Shown here piece after piece: positions 16,666 to 25,764 of a DNA stretch of 50,701 nucleotides. The notes below the pieces were generated by a model. It was not told the origin of the DNA. It saw only the letters and a list, made by a program, of their open reading frames with translations, and ran no database searches. This DNA comes from Pseudomonadota bacterium (GTDB taxonomy: Bacteria; Pseudomonadota; Gammaproteobacteria; Burkholderiales; Burkholderiaceae_C). Position numbers and translations under genes: made by a program. How positions within the stretch are numbered: position 1 is the first letter of the stretch; every line of letters starts with the position of its first letter. The stretch covers positions 1 through 50,701 of the forward strand of contig JAFEEF010000004.1 of the NCBI GenBank assembly GCA_018241265.1, in the 5' to 3' direction.

Positions 16666-19600
16666 TGGAGTTCTCCCGGGTGGTCATGAGCTTGCTCCAG
16701 CGCCTCGAAGGCGGCGCGTTCATGGGGCATGGCCAGTTGCGATGGCTTGCGCTCGAACATGTCCAGCGGCAGCGGCCCCTGCAGGCCCGACAGCACGGCC
16801 GCGTAGGTGTCGCGGTCGCCGGTCATCGCCAGCCGGTGCAGCACGGTCCAGGCGGTGGACCTCGACGGCAGCATGCGCGCCAGCACGCGGTGCGCTGCCT
16901 GCGGCGTTGCCAACTGCTGCACCAGCGCATGCGGCGCGCCGGCCGTCGGATCGGGCGGCGGATGCCCCCGCGCATGCAGCACGAATGCGGCCTCCAGGCG
17001 GAACAGTTCGGCGTTCGCCGCCGGCTCGATGCCCAACTCGAGCGCCTTGGCCAGAGTCTGCGGCTGTCCCTGCCCGAGCAGTCGGATCGCGGCGCTCCGG
17101 CCCTGGCTGTCGACGGCGTCGAGGATGCGGGGCGCCTTGCGCAGCACGGCCAGCGCGGCTTCCAGGCGCGGGCCGACGAGCCAGTCGATGAGCCGATCGG
17201 GCGACAGGCCTTCGAGATGGCCGTTCTGGACCAGCCACTCGTCGATGAGGCGTCGAGCGTCGGGAAAACGTTCCGCCCTCGAGCGCGCGCTTTCGGCATC
17301 CTGCGCGCTCAGGCGGCCGTCGTCGAGCAGCAGCGCAACGCATTGCGAGACGCGATCGGCCAGCGGCGCGCCGCCCGCAGCACGCGCGTTGTGTACGACG
17401 ACCAGCACGATCGGGTGGTGGCCGTTCTCGTGGTGACGGTGATCCGACGGATCCACGTGCGTCAGCAGCGCCGCCACGGCGGCCGGCTGCGCACGAGACG
17501 CGGCAAGCCGCAGCGGTGACACCCAGGGAGGACTCGCCACGCTCGTGCCGATCAGCATCGTCTCGCGGTCCGCTGCAGAAAGGTCCACGTGCTCGAGGAT
17601 CGCGGCGATCGCTTCCGCGTGATTGCCATCGACCGCCAGGTGAATCGGCATCCAGCCGTCGTGATCGCGTCCGCACGCATCGCACAGCGGCAGCAGCAGC
17701 CGCACATGGCCGGGGAGTCCCGCGGCGGCGGCGAAGTGCAGCGGCGAGTGGCCCGCGTCGTTGAGGGGCAGGGGCCGCGCGACGTCCTGCAGCAACGAGG
17801 TGAGGATCTCCTCGCGCGGCGACTGCGCGGCAATGTGGATCAAGCTCTGTCCGTTCGGGCCGGCGACGGCACGGCCGTCCCGGTAGGCATGGATCAGCAG
17901 GGCCACGATGTCGCTTCGTCCCGTGAAGATGGCCATGGCCATCGGATGCACGCCTTCCTTGTCCGGCTCGCTGATGCGCACGTGGTGCTTCAGCAGCAGC
18001 TTCACCGACTCCGGCGCCGACCACACTGCGACGTGGAGCGGGCTGATCTCGAGGGGTCCGAGCTTCCAGTTGGCGCGCTCGGGCGCTGCCGCCAGCCACC
18101 GATCGAGGGGCTCGGTCAGGCCATAGCGCGCGGCTTCGTGGATGGGCGACGTCTGTGCGCCGTCGTCGTCTTCCACCACGAGCGTTCCGTCGGCGGCACC
18201 GGCCATCAGCTCGAGACAGGTCTGGCGCAGCATCCGTTCGCTCTCGCTGAGTGCCTGCATCGACGGCCAAGCTTCGCGCTTGGCACGCAGCACGCGCACG
18301 GCGTCGCGCAGCAGATCCGCGCCGCCGGCGGCAAGCACTTCGGAAACCGACTGGAAGCCGCCTGTGAGGGTGCGCGCCACGTGATTGAGCCGGCGGTGGC
18401 GTTCGAACTGGGCCTGGCGCTTGTTCACCCAACCCCGCGCCGGCGCCCAATGGTCGATCACGGCCTGGTGCACCAGGCGCACGCGGTTCGGGCCGGCCGG
18501 GACCAGCAGGCGCCGCCTTTCGAAAGCGGTGATCAACCGGGCCACCGAGAGCGTGCTGCGGGGCCGGTCCAGCAGGCGCAGGTTGCCTGAGTGGTCCACG
18601 GCCACGAGGCCGAAGAAGAAGTTGTCCATCCTCACGGGATCGGGCACGTCGACCTCTTGTGCCACGAGGTCCGTCCCCGGCACCGGAACGCCGCGCTCGA
18701 TCGCCGCGTGCAGCAGCGCCCGGTAGTCCCGGCCATTGCGCTGCACGAAGACCATGGCCCAGGCTTCGCGCCGTTCCAGCTGGGCGAGCGCCTGGTTGAC
18801 GGCATCGGCGTCGGTCACCCTGAGGCTTTGTTGGCCCGTGCGCTGGCGGACGAACTCGCCGCCTTCCTCCCACGCCGCCTGCACCAATTCGCCGATCAGC
18901 GGCGCCATCGCCAGCGTGACGCCGCGCTCTTCGAGATCGCCTTCGTCCAACTCGCGCGAGCCTTCCTGGAACCTGCGCGAAACACCGTCGCCGTGGCCGC
19001 TCATGCGGTCCTGGAACAGCATGAACAGCCGATGCATCCACAGGCTCAGCAGCGGCAGGAACGATGCCGAGACGTGCTCGCCGAGCGTACGCGCCCGCGA
19101 TCTCTCGAAGTCCTCCACCATCTGGTAGATCGCATCGACGAGCGAGGGCGCGAGTGTCAGGCCGGCGCCGGCCGCCGTGGCGCGTACGAAGCCGCGCACG
19201 CCGCCGATCGGGAAATCGACGTTTTCGCGCCGCATGACGAGGCCGGCGAGCGCCTGCAGGTCCATGCCGCGCAGCGCGGTCTGGCGCTGTGACTCCAAGG
19301 TGCCCGCCACGGCCACCTGTCGAAGCCCGGCTACCGCCCCCAGCAGGCGCAGCACCTGCCACCAGCCGCCGGGCGTGCCGCGCTGGCGTTCTTCCGGCAC
19401 CGCCAGATCGACGAGTTCCTCGAACTGGTCCACGCCCAGCACGAGCGTGCGGTTCGCGCGTTCGAGCGCCTTGCCGAGCGCGGCCGAAGCGTCGGTGGCC
19501 ATCTTCGGCGCGGCGGCGCTCGCCGGACGGCGCAGCGCCGCGAGTTGCGTCATGCCGGCGGCATCGAGCGCGTCGGCGATGTGCGCCAGCAGCGCGTGGA

Positions 19601-20594
19601 ACGGTGTCTTCTCGTCGCGGCCGAGCAGCTGCTCCGGCCTGAACACGGCAACGATGGCGTGTTCGTAGGGGCGCGGCAGGTCGTCGAGCAGGCCTTTTTG
19701 CAGCAGCGAAGATTTGCCGCAGCCGCTCGGGCCTTCCAGCAGCAGCATCGCGCCGGCAGCGGCGGCATCGACCAGGGCGGTCTTCAGCGCCTGGCGCAGA
19801 TCGCTGCGGTCGGGCAGCGGCAAGGGGTCGTCGACGCGGTACGACTCCATCGTGCGCTTGAAGGGCAGCCGCCCGGCGCGGTCGGGCAGTTTCTTCAGTT
19901 GCAGCAGCGCGGCTTGCCTGAGCCAATCGGCCATCTGTGTTTCATTCGCCGCTCGATGCAGGGGCAAGCCGCGTCTCGCGCCGGTGAGCGCCTTGAGGAA
20001 ATTCAGCAGGGCGCGCACCTGGGGCCGATAGAGCCGGTCCTTGAAATGGCTGCGCCCGGCGTCGTCGGCGGGGCCGCGCGGGAGTTCGCGCTGGAACCAG
20101 GCGCCGCTGTTGAAGATGACGTCTTCGATGCGCGTGTCGTGCTGCACCTCGCGGTCGGCCGCGTAGACCACGCTCAGGTGCTGCGTGTCGGCGTGCAGCG
20201 CCGCCAGCAGCTCGTAGCTCGTTCCAGTCAGCGGAAAGCGGCCCAGCGCGAGTTGGACCTCCTCTTCGTTCGGGTCTTCGGGCCAGGGATGCACCAGGCC
20301 GTCGGGCCCCCAGTCGTCGAGCAGCCGCTTCACGAGCGGCGGCGCTTCGCCGCGCAGCGGCGCGCCGATGCGCTCGCCGAACATCACCAGCGTGCAGCTG
20401 ATGCGCCCCTGCAGCATGCGGTCGATCTGCAACTGCACGGGGCTGCGGGCGCTGAGCAGTTTGCCGTCGGCCGTCTGCTCCTCCCAGCGGAACACGTCGA
20501 TCGCCGCGCCGCGCGCCTGGGCCCAGGCCTGCAGCGCATCGGCCAGTTCAACGGCAGCAGGCGCGAGATCTTGGGACGATGAAACCAGGATCAC
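16662..20594 (-). CDS. STAND-type NTPase with DUF4062-like N-terminus and ankyrin repeats
   Basis: 1310 residues in three parts. Residues 1-150 (ILVSSSQDL... VFRWEEQ ... TGTSYELLAAL) resemble the DUF4062/TIR-like domain often found before STAND modules. Residues about 250-740 are an nSTAND NTPase: Walker A GPSGCGKSS (288-296), Walker B LVLGVDQFEE (384-393), then helical and winged-helix-like regions (FERRRLLVPAGPNRVRLVHQAV). Residues 815-1070 hold at least seven ankyrin-like repeats (TSPIHEAARYG, ISPLHVAVWS, GHSPLHFAAAAG, GWMPIHLAVDG), with a further one near 1250. Start is GTG at 20592-20594, supported by GGAGGAG seven bases upstream. STAND proteins act as NLR-like switches in signalling and antiphage defence; the target here is unknown. 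WD40 or TPR repeats are more usual than ankyrin after this N-terminus. Confidence 0.9.
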   Translation of the reverse strand: MILVSSSQDLAPAAVELADALQAWAQARGAAIDVFRWEEQTADGKLLSARSPVQLQIDRMLQGRISCTLVMFGERIGAPLRGEAPPLVKRLLDDWGPDGLVHPWPEDPNEEEVQLALGRFPLTGTSYELLAALHADTQHLSVVYAADREVQHDTRIEDVIFNSGAWFQRELPRGPADDAGRSHFKDRLYRPQVRALLNFLKALTGARRGLPLHRAANETQMADWLRQAALLQLKKLPDRAGRLPFKRTMESYRVDDPLPLPDRSDLRQALKTALVDAAAAGAMLLLEGPSGCGKSSLLQKGLLDDLPRPYEHAIVAVFRPEQLLGRDEKTPFHALLAHIADALDAAGMTQLAALRRPASAAAPKMATDASAALGKALERANRTLVLGVDQFEELVDLAVPEERQRGTPGGWWQVLRLLGAVAGLRQVAVAGTLESQRQTALRGMDLQALAGLVMRRENVDFPIGGVRGFVRATAAGAGLTLAPSLVDAIYQMVEDFERSRARTLGEHVSASFLPLLSLWMHRLFMLFQDRMSGHGDGVSRRFQEGSRELDEGDLEERGVTLAMAPLIGELVQAAWEEGGEFVRQRTGQQSLRVTDADAVNQALAQLERREAWAMVFVQRNGRDYRALLHAAIERGVPVPGTDLVAQEVDVPDPVRMDNFFFGLVAVDHSGNLRLLDRPRSTLSVARLITAFERRRLLVPAGPNRVRLVHQAVIDHWAPARGWVNKRQAQFERHRRLNHVARTLTGGFQSVSEVLAAGGADLLRDAVRVLRAKREAWPSMQALSESERMLRQTCLELMAGAADGTLVVEDDDGAQTSPIHEAARYGLTEPLDRWLAAAPERANWKLGPLEISPLHVAVWSAPESVKLLLKHHVRISEPDKEGVHPMAMAIFTGRSDIVALLIHAYRDGRAVAGPNGQSLIHIAAQSPREEILTSLLQDVARPLPLNDAGHSPLHFAAAAGLPGHVRLLLPLCDACGRDHDGWMPIHLAVDGNHAEAIAAILEHVDLSAADRETMLIGTSVASPPWVSPLRLAASRAQPAAVAALLTHVDPSDHRHHENGHHPIVLVVVHNARAAGGAPLADRVSQCVALLLDDGRLSAQDAESARSRAERFPDARRLIDEWLVQNGHLEGLSPDRLIDWLVGPRLEAALAVLRKAPRILDAVDSQGRSAAIRLLGQGQPQTLAKALELGIEPAANAELFRLEAAFVLHARGHPPPDPTAGAPHALVQQLATPQAAHRVLARMLPSRSTAWTVLHRLAMTGDRDTYAAVLSGLQGPLPLDMFERKPSQLAMPHERAAFEALEQAHDHPGELQ

Positions 20595-20601
20595 GGTGCG
20601 A

Positions 20602-20608
20602 CTCCTCC
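20602..20608 (-). promoter_or_regulatory. Ribosome-binding site fixing a GTG start
   Basis: GGAGGAG (complement of 20602-20608) stands seven bases before the GTG at 20592-20594, where the DUF4062-like domain begins. Confidence 0.7.
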
Positions 20609-20706
20609 GCTTGCCCCTTCGTGAAGTCTAGGGGCTGAGCTCTCGGCGTACCAGCCATGCGTTCAACAGGCGTCGGGACATCGCGATGCCCGGCTATCAT
20701 CGACAA

Positions 20707-20722
20707 TTGACGTATACGTCAA
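20707..20722. promoter_or_regulatory. LiuR-type operator, site 2
   Basis: Exact copy of TTGACGTATACGTCAA, 12 bases before the thioesterase ATG and therefore placed to control the thioesterase and isovaleryl-CoA dehydrogenase. TATCAT (20695-20700), six bases upstream of the site, could be the -10; the palindrome would then cover the transcription start, as expected for a repressor. Confidence 0.8.
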
Positions 20723-20734
20723 TCGAAGCCCACG

Positions 20735-21190
20735 ATGCCTGCTCTCGCCGACCCCGATTTCGCCGCGCGCGTGCGCGAGTCGTTCGCGCGCCAGGGAGCG
20801 ATGCGGACCCTGGGCGCGACGCTCGCGCATGTCGGGCCGGGCCATGTCGTCGTCGCGATGTCGCATCAGGATGCGCTCACCCAGCAGCACGGTTTCGTGC
20901 ATGCCGGCATGCTGACGACCGCGCTCGACTCCGCCTGCGGCTACGCGGCGTTCTCGCTGATGCCGGCCGACGCCGCGGTGCTGACGATCGAGTTCAAGAT
21001 GAACTTGCTGGCGCCTGCGCGCGGGCCGCACTTCCGCTTCGAAGGCCGCGTCGCCAAGGCGGGGCGCACGATCAGCGTCGTCGACGGCCGCGCGCTGCAG
21101 ACCGCGACGCCCGAGGCGGCCGACGGCGAGCTGATCGCCACGATGACGGCGACCGTGATGACGGTCGTCGGCCGCGGCATCAAGCATTGA
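20735..21190 (+). CDS. PaaI-family hotdog thioesterase
   Basis: 151-residue hotdog-fold acyl-CoA thioesterase. The motif HGFVHAGMLTTALDSACGYAA (about residues 53-73, near the active site) and the C-terminal ATMTATVMTV strand are typical. The natural acyl-CoA is not readable from sequence. It is the first gene behind LiuR site 2 and lies 43 bases upstream of isovaleryl-CoA dehydrogenase, so it probably relieves CoA trapping during branched-chain acyl-CoA breakdown (inference from context). Confidence 0.88.
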   Translation: MPALADPDFAARVRESFARQGAMRTLGATLAHVGPGHVVVAMSHQDALTQQHGFVHAGMLTTALDSACGYAAFSLMPADAAVLTIEFKMNLLAPARGPHFRFEGRVAKAGRTISVVDGRALQTATPEAADGELIATMTATVMTVVGRGIKH

Positions 21191-21233
21191 ATCCGACAGA
21201 CCGACCTGACGAGGATTGAAGAGGAGACCTGCC

Positions 21234-22415
21234 ATGGACCACCTGCCCGGCCTGAACCACCAGCTCGGCGAAGACATCGATGCGCTGCGCGACGCGGTGC
21301 GCGAGTTCGCGCAAGCCGAGATCGCGCCGCGCGCCGCCGAGATCGACGCGAGCGATCAGTTCCCGATGGACCTGTGGCCGAAGTTCGGCGCGCTCGGCGT
21401 GCTCGGCATCACCGTGCCCGAGGAGTACGGCGGCGCCGACATGGGCTACCTGGCGCACATGATCGCGATGGAGGAGATCAGCCGCGCGAGCGCATCGGTG
21501 GGCCTGTCGTACGGCGCGCACAGCAACCTGTGCGTCAACCAGATCAAGCGCAACGGCAGCGAGGCGCAGAGGCGGAAGTACCTGCCCAAGCTGATCAGCG
21601 GCGAGCATGTCGGCGCGCTCGCGATGAGCGAGCCGGGCGCCGGGTCGGACGTGATCTCGATGAAGCTCAAAGCCGAGGACAAGGGCGGCCACTACGTCCT
21701 GAACGGCAGCAAGATGTGGATCACCAACGGACCCGACGCCGACACCCTCGTGGTCTATGCGAAGACCGAGCCCGAGCTCGGCGCGCGCGGCGTCACCGCC
21801 TTCCTGATCGAGAAGGGCATGAAGGGCTTCTCGATCGCGCAGAAGCTCGACAAGCTCGGCATGCGCGGCAGCCATACCGGCGAGCTGGTGTTCCAGAACG
21901 TCGAGGTGCCGGCCGAGAACGTGCTCGGCGCGCTGAACGGCGGTGCCAAGGTGCTGATGAGCGGGCTCGACTACGAGCGCGCGGTGCTGACCGGCGGCCC
22001 GCTCGGCATCATGCAGGCGGTGATGGACAACATCGTCCCGTACATCCACGACCGCAAGCAGTTCGGCCAGTCGATCGGCGAGTTCCAGCTGATCCAGGGC
22101 AAGGTCGCCGACATGTACACCGTGCTGCAGGCCGGCCGCTCGTTCGCCTACACGGTCGCGAAGAACCTCGACCTGCTCGGCTACGAGCACGTGCGCCAGG
22201 TGCGCAAGGACTGCGCGAGCGTGATCCTGTGGTGCGCCGAGAAGGCGACGTGGATGGCCGGCGAAGGCATCCAGATCTTCGGCGGCAACGGCTACATCAA
22301 CGAATACCCGCTCGGGCGGCTGTGGCGCGATGCGAAGCTGTACGAGATCGGCGCCGGGACGAGCGAGGTGCGGCGCATGCTGATCGGGCGGGAGCTCTTC
22401 GCCGAGACGATGTGA
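21234..22415 (+). CDS. liuA: Isovaleryl-CoA dehydrogenase
   Basis: FAD enzyme oxidising isovaleryl-CoA to 3-methylcrotonyl-CoA, the first committed step after leucine transamination and oxidative decarboxylation. 393 residues with the acyl-CoA dehydrogenase fold: SEPGAGSDV (132-140), the FAD/substrate loop [17 protein letters not shown], and the helix-G catalytic glutamate E248 in [14 protein letters not shown], the position specific to isovaleryl-CoA dehydrogenases rather than the C-terminal EGT type. AGGAGA upstream fixes the ATG at 21234, not a TTG six codons earlier. In the operon driven from LiuR site 2. Confidence 0.95.
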   Translation: MDHLPGLNHQLGEDIDALRDAVREFAQAEIAPRAAEIDASDQFPMDLWPKFGALGVLGITVPEEYGGADMGYLAHMIAMEEISRASASVGLSYGAHSNLCVNQIKRNGSEAQRRKYLPKLISGEHVGALAMSEPGAGSDVISMKLKAEDKGGHYVLNGSKMWITNGPDADTLVVYAKTEPELGARGVTAFLIEKGMKGFSIAQKLDKLGMRGSHTGELVFQNVEVPAENVLGALNGGAKVLMSGLDYERAVLTGGPLGIMQAVMDNIVPYIHDRKQFGQSIGEFQLIQGKVADMYTVLQAGRSFAYTVAKNLDLLGYEHVRQVRKDCASVILWCAEKATWMAGEGIQIFGGNGYINEYPLGRLWRDAKLYEIGAGTSEVRRMLIGRELFAETM

Positions 22416-22455
22416 AGGCGGCATAGACTTGCGGCTCCGTGCACCAGGAGCCGCG

Positions 22456-23712
22456 ATGCCGCTGCCGAACGCCTTCTACGCCCAGTCCGGCGGCGTCACC
22501 GCCGTCATCAACGCATCGGCCTGCGGCGTGATCCAGACGGCGCGCAAGCACGCCGACAAGATCGGCACCGTGTATGCCGGCCGCAACGGCATCATCGGCG
22601 CGCTGACCGAGGACCTGATCGACACCGGCCGCGAGAGCGACGACGCGATCGCCGCCTTGCGCACGACGCCGGCCGGCGCGTTCGGCTCGTGCCGCTACAA
22701 GCTGAAGTCGCTCGAAGCCAACCGCCGCGAGTACGAGCGGCTCATCGAGGTGTTCAAGGCGCACCGCATCCGCTGGTTCTTCTACAACGGCGGCGGCGAC
22801 TCGGCCGACACCTGCTACAAGGTCAGCCAACTGTCGCAGGCGATGGGCTATCCGCTGCAGGCGATCCACGTGCCGAAGACGATCGACAACGACCTGCCGC
22901 TCACCGACTGCTGCCCGGGCTTCGGGTCGGTCGCGAAGTACGTCGCGGTGTCGGTGCTCGAGGCCTCGCTCGACGTGCGCTCGATGGCGCGCACGTCGAC
23001 CAAGGTGTTCGTGATCGAGGTGATGGGCCGGCATGCGGGCTGGATCGCCGCGGCGGGCGGACTGGTCGCTGCGCAAGGAATCCCGGTCGTGATCCTCTTT
23101 CCCGAGGTGCCGTTCGACGAGGCGAAGTTCCTCGCGCAGGTCGATGCGAAAGTGAAGGAGTGCGGCTACTGCAGCGTCGTCGTCTCCGAAGGCTGCAAGG
23201 ACGCGAGCGGCAAGTTCCTCGCCGAGCAGGGCTCGACCGATGCGTTCGGCCATGCGCAGCTCGGCGGCGCCGCGCCGGTGGTGGCGGAGCTGGTGCGCGC
23301 GAAGCTGAAGCTCAAGCACCATTGGGCGGTGGCCGACTACCTGCAGCGCTCGGCACGTCACATCGCGTCGGCCACCGACGTGAAGCAGGCCTATGCGCTC
23401 GGCAAGCGCGCGGTCGAGCTGGCGCTGAAGGGGCACAACGCGGTGATGCCGACGATCGATCGCCTGTCCGACCGGCCTTACAAGTACCGCATCGGCATGG
23501 CCGACCTGGCCGACGTGGCGAATGCCGAGAAGTTCATGCCGCGCGACTTCATCACCGACGACGGGTTCGGCATCACCGCGAAGTGCCGGCGCTACCTGGC
23601 GCCGCTGATCCAGGGCGAGGACGTGCCGGCGTACGCCGACGGGCTGCCGGTGTACGTGAGCCTGAAGAACCGGGCGGTGAAGAAGAAGCTGGCGGCATTC
23701 GAGCTGGCCTGA
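22456..23712 (+). CDS. pfp: Diphosphate--fructose-6-phosphate 1-phosphotransferase
   Basis: 418-residue phosphofructokinase of the pyrophosphate-dependent type. The nucleotide-site motif reads GGGDSADT, putting Asp where ATP enzymes have Gly (GGDGS), and PKTIDNDLPLTD has the lysine typical of PPi use. Both changes favour PPi over ATP as donor, making the step reversible. Other blocks: YAGRNGIIGAL, MGRHAGWIAA. AGGAG precedes the ATG at 22456. It follows liuA by 40 bases and may share its transcript, though a TAGACT near 22430 could serve as its own -10. Confidence 0.92.
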   Translation: MPLPNAFYAQSGGVTAVINASACGVIQTARKHADKIGTVYAGRNGIIGALTEDLIDTGRESDDAIAALRTTPAGAFGSCRYKLKSLEANRREYERLIEVFKAHRIRWFFYNGGGDSADTCYKVSQLSQAMGYPLQAIHVPKTIDNDLPLTDCCPGFGSVAKYVAVSVLEASLDVRSMARTSTKVFVIEVMGRHAGWIAAAGGLVAAQGIPVVILFPEVPFDEAKFLAQVDAKVKECGYCSVVVSEGCKDASGKFLAEQGSTDAFGHAQLGGAAPVVAELVRAKLKLKHHWAVADYLQRSARHIASATDVKQAYALGKRAVELALKGHNAVMPTIDRLSDRPYKYRIGMADLADVANAEKFMPRDFITDDGFGITAKCRRYLAPLIQGEDVPAYADGLPVYVSLKNRAVKKKLAAFELA

Positions 23713-23840
23713 CAGGCGACGCGGCCGAGTGCGTTCGATGCGCGTGTCGTCGCACGCGGCGACGTCCTACAAGCGCGCTGCCGCGGCACGGCGGCACGCA
23801 TGCAAGAATGAAGTCGCTCCGGAACTCTTAGGAGAAGCAC

Positions 23841-24296
23841 ATGCGCGTGACCCTTTCAGCTTCCGCCGCGGCTGCTGCCGCGGCCCTGGCAATGACGCTC
23901 GGCGGGCCGGTCCGGGCCCAGTCGGACAAGGACGTCATGACCAACCAGGCGGTCGAACAGCAGAGCAGCGGCCGCCCGGGCATCGTGACGGCGCCGGGCT
24001 ATCGGCCGCCGCCGAACAGCCGTCCACCGCACTACTGGCGGCCGCCCCCGGGCTACGGCCAGCCGTATTACGGCCGTCCGCCGTACCACGGGCCGGGCGC
24101 CGGTCCGGATCGAGCGTTCTATCCCGGCTACCGGTTGCCGCCGTACTACCGCAGCCGCTACTACGTCGTCGACGACTGGCGCGGACATCATCTGCGTCGT
24201 CCGCCGCCGGGCTACTACTGGGTGCAGTCGGGGCCGGACTATCTGCTGGTCGCGGTGGCCACCGGCATCATCGCGGACATGCTGCTGAACCACTGA
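23841..24296 (+). CDS. RcnB-like periplasmic protein
   Basis: 151 residues. A clear signal peptide (residues 1-27, ending GGPVRAQ) is followed by a long Pro/Tyr/Gly-rich stretch (50-110) and a C-terminal RcnB-type region (YYVVDDWRGHHL ... GYYWVQSGPDYLLV). RcnB in E. coli is a periplasmic protein needed for Ni/Co homeostasis; many homologues in betaproteobacteria lack a metal role proven by experiment. AGGAGA gives the ATG at 23841. Convergent with xylB, seven bases between the two stops. Confidence 0.8.
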   Translation: MRVTLSASAAAAAAALAMTLGGPVRAQSDKDVMTNQAVEQQSSGRPGIVTAPGYRPPPNSRPPHYWRPPPGYGQPYYGRPPYHGPGAGPDRAFYPGYRLPPYYRSRYYVVDDWRGHHLRRPPPGYYWVQSGPDYLLVAVATGIIADMLLNH

Positions 24297-24303
24297 CGCC
24301 GGT

Positions 24304-25764
24304 CTATCCGATGCCGCGCAGCGCCGGATAGATCGCGGTGTAGCGCTGGTAGCGCGGCGCGAGGACGGCATGCTCCGTGGCGTCGGGCCGGTACTCCCGG
24401 CTCGCCGCCGGTTCGCTGCAGACCTCACCGATCTCCGCGCCGGTCGACAGCCACGCGAGCCGCGCCGCACCCAGCGCGCCGCCGGCCGCAGAGTCGGCGT
24501 GGGTGACGATCTCGACCTGCAGCAAGGATGCGAGCAACTGCGCCCAGAACGCGCTGCGGGCGCCTCCACCGACGAGCGACAGTCGCCCGACCGTGCTGCC
24601 GGCGGCGCGCAGTGCCGCCAGCCCATCCATCAGTCCGAAGCTCACGCCTTCGATCACGCCGTAGGCGAGCGCCGCTGCGTCGGTGTCGTGCGACAGGCCG
24701 TGGAAGCTCGCCCGCACGTTCGCATCGTTGTGCGGCGTGCGTTCGCCGCCGAGGTAGGGCAGGAAGATCGGGCCCGTCTCGCGCGCCGCGAGCGACAGCG
24801 AGCGTGCCTGCGCTTCCAGCGCGCCCTCGGACGCGGCGCCGACGAGACGCGTCGCCCAGGTCAGGCAACTGGCGGCGGACAGCATCACGCTCATCTGGTG
24901 CCAGCGTCCCGGCACGGCATGGCAGAACGCATGCGTCGCACGCGCCGTGTCGGGCAGGTAGCGCGGCGTGACGACGAACACCACGCCGCTCGTGCCGAGC
25001 GAGATGAAGCCCTGGCCGGCCTCGACGGCGCCCATGCCGATCGCGCTCGACGCGTTGTCGCCCGCGCCACCGGCCACCGCGATGCCGGGCGGCAGCCCGA
25101 GTGCCGCAGCCGCGGCGCCGCCGAGCTTGCCGCTCACCATGCTGCCTTCGACGACGTCCGGCATCTGCGCGCGCGTCAGGTCGGACAGCGCCAGCAGCTC
25201 GTCCGACCAGGCGCGCCGCGCGACGTCGAGCCAGGCGGTGCCGCTCGCATCCGACAGATCGCTGACGTAGTCGCCGGTGAGCTGCAGGCGCAGGTAGTCC
25301 TTGGGCAGCAGCACCTTGGCGACCTGCGCGAAGATGACCGGCTCGTGTTTCTGCACCCAGCGCAGCTTGGGCGACGTGAAGCCCGGCACGATCAGGCTGC
25401 CGGCGATCTGCGGCAACGTCGGCAGTTCGGCCATCAGCTCCTCGGCCTCGACCGCGGACCGCGTGTCGTTCCAGAGGATCGCCGGGCGCAGCACGCGGTC
25501 CTTCGCATCGAGCAGCACCGCGCCGTGCATCTGGCCCGACAGGCCGATCGCGCGCGTCGCCGCATAGGCCTGCGGCTCGGCGGCGCGCAACTGGGCGAGT
25601 GCGCTCTGCGTCGCCTGCCACCACTCGGCCGGATCCTGTTCGCTGTGGCCGGGGTGGGGGCGCGAGATCGACAGCGGCGTGCCGGCGGTCGCGACGGCGC
25701 TGCCGTCGTCGGCCAGGAGCAGGACCTTCACTTCGGAGGTACCGATATCAATGCCGAGAAACAT
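24304..25764 (-). CDS. xylB: Xylulokinase
   Basis: FGGY-family carbohydrate kinase, 486 residues, phosphorylating D-xylulose to xylulose 5-phosphate. The N-terminal ATPase block MFLGIDIGTSEVKVLLL, the sugar-site residues MHGAVLLD, and the C-terminal VGGGARSAFWAQLLAS block are diagnostic; the SGQMHGA motif fits xylulokinase. It is last in the xylFHG-ROK-xylB run and overlaps the ROK gene by 17 bases. No xylose isomerase or dehydrogenase gene is present in the window. Confidence 0.93.
   Translation of the reverse strand: MFLGIDIGTSEVKVLLLADDGSAVATAGTPLSISRPHPGHSEQDPAEWWQATQSALAQLRAAEPQAYAATRAIGLSGQMHGAVLLDAKDRVLRPAILWNDTRSAVEAEELMAELPTLPQIAGSLIVPGFTSPKLRWVQKHEPVIFAQVAKVLLPKDYLRLQLTGDYVSDLSDASGTAWLDVARRAWSDELLALSDLTRAQMPDVVEGSMVSGKLGGAAAAALGLPPGIAVAGGAGDNASSAIGMGAVEAGQGFISLGTSGVVFVVTPRYLPDTARATHAFCHAVPGRWHQMSVMLSAASCLTWATRLVGAASEGALEAQARSLSLAARETGPIFLPYLGGERTPHNDANVRASFHGLSHDTDAAALAYGVIEGVSFGLMDGLAALRAAGSTVGRLSLVGGGARSAFWAQLLASLLQVEIVTHADSAAGGALGAARLAWLSTGAEIGEVCSEPAASREYRPDATEHAVLAPRYQRYTAIYPALRGIG

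Noticed and set aside
16720-19926. 1068-codon minus-strand frame inside the STAND gene
   Set aside because: Arg/Ala/Gly/Pro-rich composition and no motifs; it is the shifted frame of the real 1310-residue gene.
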